Shown one piece after another: positions 7,710-11,996 of a DNA stretch of 11,996 bases. A program made the position numbers and the translations under genes. Position 1 is the stretch's first letter. Every line of letters begins with the position of its first letter. The stretch comes from CAXGUU01 sp964012875 (GTDB taxonomy: Bacteria; Pseudomonadota; Gammaproteobacteria; Ga0077536): NCBI GenBank assembly GCA_964012875.1, contig CAXGUU010000074.1, positions 1 through 11,996 of the forward strand, read 5' to 3'. The notes beneath the pieces were generated by a model, which was given only the letters and a program-made list of their open reading frames with translations, had not been told where the DNA came from and made no database searches.

Positions 7710-9442
7710 TGAAGCCGCGTATCGTCCGTCGCGAGGTGCCTGAAGGGAGCGAACTGCCCCTGGACTGGCCGGCAGTTGTCCGGCGCGTGCTCGGTGCGCG
7801 TGGCGCGGTCCGCGAGGCGCATATCGAAACGTCGCTAAAGAGGATGTTATCGATGGCCACACTCGACGGCATTAATACTGCCGTCGAGCTCATCGAAGAG
7901 GTGCTCAACCGAGAAGGGACGATTGTCATCGTCGGGGATTTCGATGCCGACGGCGCCACCAGTGTTGCGTTGGCAATACGCGCGCTCAGAGCAATGGGGG
8001 CGACGCGCGTCAATTACCTGGTCCCCAATCGATTCGAGTTTGGATACGGGTTAACGCCGGAGATAGTGGACGTCGCGGCTGCTGAGAAACCGGATTTGGT
8101 GATCACAGTAGACAACGGTATCTCCAGTCACGAGGGCATTGCACGTGCCCACGAGCACCACATCAAAGTTCTGGTGACCGACCATCACCTGCCCGGCCCC
8201 AAGTTGCCGGCGGCGGATGCGATCGTTAATCCAAACTTGCCAACCGACGCCTTTGAAAGCAAATCGCTGGCTGGCGTAGGCGTCGTTTTCTATGTGATGA
8301 CCGCATTGCGGGCGCGCTTGCGCGAGCGTGGCTGGTTTGAACGCCGGCAAATCCCCGAACCGCGTCTCGCCGATTTTCTTGACCTGGTTGCCCTGGGTAC
8401 GGTCGCCGACGTCGTGCCCCTGGACCAAAATAACCGGCGCCTGGTCGCCCAGGGCCTGTCCCGGATCCGCGCGGGGCGGTGTCAGCCGGGTATTACTGCG
8501 CTGGTGCAGGCTGCCGGACGCGAGCAGCGAAGTCTGACGACATCGGATTTGGGGTTCGCCATAGGGCCCAGGCTCAATGCAGCCGGCCGCCTGTCGGACA
8601 TGTCGCTTGGCATCGAGTGCTTGCTAACCGACGACGCCAATCAGTCCGCGCTGATGGCTGAGCAGCTCGACCAGCTAAATCGCGAACGGCGCGAAATTGA
8701 AAGTGAAATGCGTGAGCACGCATTCGAACTGGTCGAAGCCATGCTGCCGGACAGCAAGCCTGAATCCGTACCTGCGGCCTTCGTATTGCACCACGACGAG
8801 TGGCACCAGGGTGTCATCGGCATTGTCGCGTCACGGGTTAAAGAACGCTTTCACCGCCCGGTTATCGCTTTCGCACCCGGCGACGAAGCAACCCTGAAAG
8901 GTTCTGCGCGGTCCATTGAGGGTCTGCACGTACGTGATGTACTAGAACGCGTGCACGGCTTGAACCCCGGTTTGATCCGACACTTCGGCGGGCATGCCAT
9001 GGCCGCGGGGTTAAGCCTTGACTCGGATAAGCTGGACGCGTTTCGGGTGGCCTTTATAGCTGCCGTTGACGAAGCGCTGGATGACAGCAACCGCGCGCGT
9101 GTTTTGTGGAGTGACGGCGAGCTGCGCGGTCGCGAAATGAATCTCGACACGGCACGTTTGCTGGCCGAGATAGCGCCTTGGGGACAGGGGTTCCCTGAAC
9201 CCCGGTTCGATGGCGTATTTACGATCGAAGATCTTCGAACAGTAGGTGAATACCACGTGCGACTGGTACTTGGTCTGGACGGAAGTGATCGCACCGTTGC
9301 AGCCATCGCGTTTAATGCAGCCAACGAGCCGTGGAGCAAGGGCGACACCATTCATGCCTTGTACAAACTGGATATCAACAATTATCGCGGCGTCGAAACA
9401 CTGCAGTTGGTCATCGATCACGCTGCTCGGGTCGACGGTTGA
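7709..9442 (+). CDS. recJ: Single-stranded-DNA-specific exonuclease RecJ
   Basis: RecJ is a 5'-3' single-strand DNA exonuclease used in RecF-pathway recombination, mismatch repair and base-excision repair. With the ATG at 7709 the protein is 577 aa, the same length as E. coli RecJ. The frame is open 22 codons further left, but that stretch lies inside the RpfE gene and is unlike RecJ. GGA sits seven bases before the chosen ATG. DHH phosphoesterase motifs are all present: DFDADG with D77, D79 and D81; VDNG with D135; the name-giving DHH at 158-160; and ALGTVADVVPL with D234. Then come GPRLNAAGRL (286-295), HQGVIGIVASR (366-376) and the DHHA1 motif GGHAMAAG (427-434), with an OB-like C-terminal domain. 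The TGATG junction with the upstream gene predicts translational coupling. prfB follows after 62 bases. Confidence 0.97.
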   Translation: MKPRIVRREVPEGSELPLDWPAVVRRVLGARGAVREAHIETSLKRMLSMATLDGINTAVELIEEVLNREGTIVIVGDFDADGATSVALAIRALRAMGATRVNYLVPNRFEFGYGLTPEIVDVAAAEKPDLVITVDNGISSHEGIARAHEHHIKVLVTDHHLPGPKLPAADAIVNPNLPTDAFESKSLAGVGVVFYVMTALRARLRERGWFERRQIPEPRLADFLDLVALGTVADVVPLDQNNRRLVAQGLSRIRAGRCQPGITALVQAAGREQRSLTTSDLGFAIGPRLNAAGRLSDMSLGIECLLTDDANQSALMAEQLDQLNRERREIESEMREHAFELVEAMLPDSKPESVPAAFVLHHDEWHQGVIGIVASRVKERFHRPVIAFAPGDEATLKGSARSIEGLHVRDVLERVHGLNPGLIRHFGGHAMAAGLSLDSDKLDAFRVAFIAAVDEALDDSNRARVLWSDGELRGREMNLDTARLLAEIAPWGQGFPEPRFDGVFTIEDLRTVGEYHVRLVLGLDGSDRTVAAIAFNAANEPWSKGDTIHALYKLDINNYRGVETLQLVIDHAARVDG

Positions 9443-9443
9443 A

Positions 9444-9472
9444 TTCCATAGCCTCGGTCGAGCGGCTACAAT
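9444..9472 (+). promoter_or_regulatory. Possible promoter for prfB-lysS
   Basis: A 5-of-6 match to the -10 box, TACAAT, lies at 9467-9472 in the 62-base gap between recJ and prfB. The sequence 17 bases upstream (TTCCAT, 9444-9449) is a poor -35 box. A TTGAAT at 9439-9444 is better but 22 bases away, too far. It could give prfB-lysS their own transcription in addition to read-through from recJ. Weak prediction. Confidence 0.3.
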
Positions 9473-9504
9473 GCGCGGCCGCTTGAACCTTGTCCGCAAT
9501 AATC

Positions 9505-10600
9505 ATGGAACTTAACGCCCTCTATACCTTGATAAAAGATATGCAGCGGCGCTCGGAAGCGCTCAGGGGGTATCTTTGACTACGCTCACCGCAGGGAGCG
9601 CCTGGAAGAAGTAGAGCGCGAGTTACAGGTGCCAGACATCTGGGATGATCCCGACCGCGCGCAGGCCCTTGGGCGCGAGCGGGCCGAGCTTGAGCGCGTT
9701 GTAGTCACCCTGGACGGGCTACAGGATCGTGTCGGTGACGCCGGCGAACTACTGTCGCTCGCCGAAGAAGAAGGTGACACCGATACGGTTGAGGCCGTTC
9801 GAGCCGATCTCGGAGAACTCGAATCGACGCTGGCTGACCTTGAGTTCCGCCGTATGTTCTCCGGCGACATGGACGCCTGCAACGCGTACGTCGATATCCA
9901 GGCCGGGTCCGGTGGCACGGAGGCGCAGGACTGGGCCGAGATGTTGCTGCGGATGTATCTCAAATGGGGAGAGACCCACGATTTTAATGCCGAGCTCATG
10001 GAGGTATCGGCTGGCGAAGTCGCCGGTATCAAGAGCGCGACTGTCAAGATAGGTGGTGAATACGCCTTCGGCTGGCTGAGGACCGAAACGGGAGTCCACC
10101 GGCTGGTCAGGAAATCGCCCTTCGATTCCGGTAACCGGCGGCACACATCTTTTGCTTCGGTATTCGTATCACCGGAGATCGACGACGATATTGAAATCGA
10201 AATCAATCCCGCCGAACTCAGAATCGACACCTATCGTGCGAGCGGTGCCGGCGGCCAGCACGTGAACAAGACTGATTCCGCGGTGCGCATCACGCATGGA
10301 CCATCCGGGATTGTCGTACAGTGCCAGAATGAGCGTTCGCAGCATAAGAACCGGGATCAGGCGATGAAGTTGTTGCGCGCGAAAATGTACGAACAGGAAA
10401 TGCTTAAACGTCAGGAAGAACAGCAGGCACTGGAGGAGAGTAAAGCCGATATCGGCTGGGGCTCGCAGATTCGCTCGTATGTGCTCGACCAGTCGCGCAT
10501 CAAGGATTTACGTACCGAAGTCGAAACGGGTAACACTCAGGCCGTGTTGGATGGTGAACTGGATATGTTTATCGAGGCAAGCCTTAAACAGGGCCTGTAG
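9505..10600 (+). CDS. prfB: Peptide chain release factor 2 (RF2), made by programmed +1 frameshift
   Basis: RF2 recognises UGA and UAA at the ribosomal A site and triggers release of the finished protein. The gene is read in two frames: codons 1-24 from ATG 9505 up to an in-frame TGA at 9577-9579, then, after a +1 shift, from GAC at 9578 to the TAG at 10598-10600. The product is about 364 aa (E. coli 365). The upstream part (MELNALYTLIKDMQRRSEALRGYL) aligns with the E. coli N-terminus. After the shift come DYAHRRERLEEVE, then LEFRRMFSGD, the stop-codon-reading SPF tripeptide (about 204-206), and the catalytic GGQ (about 249-251) in RASGAGGQHVN. Ala lies where E. coli K-12 has its unusual Thr246, which is the common state in RF2. 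RF2 abundance controls its own synthesis through the UGA. lysS follows 31 bases downstream, a conserved pair. Calling only 9629-10600 would miss the N-terminal 41 residues. Confidence 0.97.
9565..9580 (+). promoter_or_regulatory. RF2 programmed +1 frameshift signal
   Basis: The sequence AGGGGGTATCTTTGAC holds every known part of the prfB recoding site: an internal Shine-Dalgarno (AGGGGG, 9565-9570), three bases of spacer, the slippery codon CTT (9574-9576), and TGA followed by C (9577-9580), the poor termination context. It appears identical to the E. coli site as I remember it. When RF2 is scarce the ribosome pauses at UGA and slips from CUU to UUU, restoring the RF2 frame. Confidence 0.97.
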
Positions 10601-10631
10601 ACGCACTCACGAACCCCCAAGGACAGCATGA

Positions 10632-11996
10632 ATGACAGATAACGATGCCGGCGGTGAATCGCGACTGCTCAAACTGCGGCGCGACAAGCTCGAACAACTT
10701 CGGGCCGAAGGCAATCCGTTTCGTAATGACTTTCGTCGCGACGCGCTGGCGGCTGAGTTGCACGATCGGTTTCAGGACGCGACAGCCGAGGCCCTCGCCG
10801 CACAAGCAGTCCGGGTCAGTGTGGCTGGTCGCATGATGACGCAGCGGGTGATGGGCAAGGCGTCGTTTGCCCACATCAAGGATATGTCGGGCCAGATTCA
10901 GCTTTACGTCAAGCGAGACGACCTGGCGGAGGGCGTTTATGCGGCATTTAAAAAATGGGACCTCGGAGACATTGTTGGCGTCACTGGGACGATGTTCCGC
11001 ACTAACAAAGGCGAATTGTCAGTCATGGTCGACGAGATAAAACTGCTGACCAAATCGCTGCGTCCTTTGCCTGAAAAATGGCATGGACTGAGTGACATTG
11101 AGGCGCGCTACCGTCAGCGTTACCTCGACCTCATCATGAACGAAAGTACGTGCGAAATCTTTCGCATCCGTAGCCAGGTCGTCGAGTTCCTCCGCGCCTA
11201 TTTGTGTGAACGCGGGTACCTCGAAGTTGAAACTCCGATGATGCAGGTCATTCCGGGCGGCGCAACCGCGCGACCGTTCGTGACACACCACAACAGCCTT
11301 GAGATGGATCTCTATCTCCGGGTCGCGCCGGAGCTCTACCTGAAACGGCTTGTCGTCGGTGGCATAGAGAAAGTCTTCGAGATAAATCGCAGCTTTCGAA
11401 ATGAAGGCTTGTCAACGCGGCACAACCCTGAATTCACGATGCTTGAGTTCTACGAAGCCTATGCAGACTACGAAGATCTGATGGACCTAACCGAGAACAT
11501 GTTGCGCGGGCTGACGCAATCAGTCCTTGGCACAACGACGATCGAATATCAGGGTGAAACTTTCGATTTCGGCCAGCGGTTTGAACGTATGACCGTCGTT
11601 GAAGCCATCCTCGCGCACAATGAGGATCTCGCCGATGGCGATGTGAGTGACCTTGCTCGCGCTCGTAACGTGGCCGAGCGGCTTGGGATTCCACTGGAGT
11701 CCGGCTGGGGACTCGGCAAGGTGCAGATCGAGATTTTCGAGAAGACGGCCGAAGCGAAGCTGGCGGGGCCTTTGTTCATTACCCAGTATCCCGCCGAAGT
11801 GTCGCCGTTGGCGCGTCGTAACGACAATGATCCGTTCGTAACCGATCGTTTTGAATTTTTCGTCGCCGGCCGTGAGGTCGCCAATGGGTTCTCGGAGTTG
11901 AATGATCCCGATGATCAGGCCGAGCGATTCCGGGCTCAGGTCGACGCTAGAGACAGCGGTGACGCCGAGGCGATGCATTTCGACGCCGACTACATT
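10632..11996 (+). CDS. lysS: Lysyl-tRNA synthetase, class II (3'-truncated by window edge)
   Basis: LysS charges tRNA-Lys with lysine in an ATP-dependent reaction. The 455 codons visible align with E. coli LysS (505 aa), so roughly 50 C-terminal residues, including class II motif 3, lie beyond the window. Seen: an N-terminal basic helix (RLLKLRRDKLEQLRAEG), the OB-fold anticodon-binding domain from about 62 to 140 (VSVAGRMMTQRVMGKASF), motif 1 ending in EVETPMMQVIPGGATARPF (198-216), motif 2 FEINRSFRNEG (249-259), then RHNPEFTMLEFYEAYADY and FITQYPAEVSPLAR (382-395). The ATG at 10632 has AAGGA at 10619-10623, eight bases upstream. An ATG four bases earlier is out of frame and ends after four codons. 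The gene follows prfB closely, as in E. coli and many proteobacteria, and is probably cotranscribed with it. Confidence 0.97.
   Translation, partial: MTDNDAGGESRLLKLRRDKLEQLRAEGNPFRNDFRRDALAAELHDRFQDATAEALAAQAVRVSVAGRMMTQRVMGKASFAHIKDMSGQIQLYVKRDDLAEGVYAAFKKWDLGDIVGVTGTMFRTNKGELSVMVDEIKLLTKSLRPLPEKWHGLSDIEARYRQRYLDLIMNESTCEIFRIRSQVVEFLRAYLCERGYLEVETPMMQVIPGGATARPFVTHHNSLEMDLYLRVAPELYLKRLVVGGIEKVFEINRSFRNEGLSTRHNPEFTMLEFYEAYADYEDLMDLTENMLRGLTQSVLGTTTIEYQGETFDFGQRFERMTVVEAILAHNEDLADGDVSDLARARNVAERLGIPLESGWGLGKVQIEIFEKTAEAKLAGPLFITQYPAEVSPLARRNDNDPFVTDRFEFFVAGREVANGFSELNDPDDQAERFRAQVDARDSGDAEAMHFDADYI

Noticed and set aside
9505..9579. prfB as a pseudogene broken by an in-frame TGA
   Set aside because: The TGA sits in the exact RF2 programmed frameshift signal and the +1 frame continues the RF2 protein without loss.
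9586..10230. 214-residue minus-strand open frame within prfB
   Set aside because: Serine-rich shadow opposite a conserved RF2 coding region, with no recognisable domain.
11520..11978. Minus-strand open frames near the right edge
   Set aside because: They are antisense to lysS, whose plus-strand frame is open from 10632 to the window end and matches LysS throughout.
1..11996. Mobile elements, CRISPR arrays, tRNA or rRNA genes, defence or biosynthetic clusters
   Set aside because: Nearly every base is assigned to conserved housekeeping genes. I saw no transposase, direct-repeat array, integrase or tRNA-like cloverleaf, and no room for a hidden system.

Overview
This window is a stretch of ordinary bacterial chromosome of moderately high G+C. 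It contains seven complete or nearly complete housekeeping genes and two genes cut by the window edges. Protein-level resemblance to Escherichia coli homologues (GlcD, TldD, AlaC, RF2, LysS), an RpfE-family gene next to recJ, and the order recJ-prfB-lysS all point to a gammaproteobacterium. The RpfE family and its neighbourhood recall the Xanthomonas rpf region, but I cannot name a genus from sequence alone. I see no tRNA, rRNA, CRISPR array, insertion sequence, prophage or defence system. Coding density is very high, and the longest gap without a gene is about 136 bases.

Layout: (1) Positions 1-1292, plus strand, hold the C-terminal ~86% of glycolate oxidase subunit GlcD. (2) Positions 1309-2781, minus strand, hold tldD, which meets glcD tail to tail 16 bases apart. 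(3) Positions 2782-2917 are a divergent promoter region with a good sigma70-like promoter facing right. (4) Positions 2918-6586, plus strand, hold alaC, hom and thrC. This is an amino-acid module, with hom and thrC overlapping by four bases (ATGA). (5) Positions 6720-9442, plus strand, hold an RpfE-family gene of unknown biochemical role, joined to recJ by a one-base stop/start overlap (TGATG). (6) Positions 9505-11996, plus strand, hold prfB with its programmed +1 frameshift, followed by lysS, which runs off the right edge. prfB must be read as one gene across an in-frame TGA at 9577-9579.

Working together: AlaC interconverts pyruvate and alanine. Hom and ThrC catalyse two steps of the aspartate-to-threonine branch (homoserine kinase, thrB, is not here). 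RecJ is a 5'-3' single-strand exonuclease for repair. RF2 and lysyl-tRNA synthetase serve translation, and their pairing is a conserved operon.

I did not find an undescribed system. The points most worth a second look are a cysteine-rich insertion (C-x2-C-x3-C) in threonine synthase, the uncharacterised RpfE-family protein coupled to recJ, the textbook RF2 frameshift site, and a glcD with no glcE/glcF after it.
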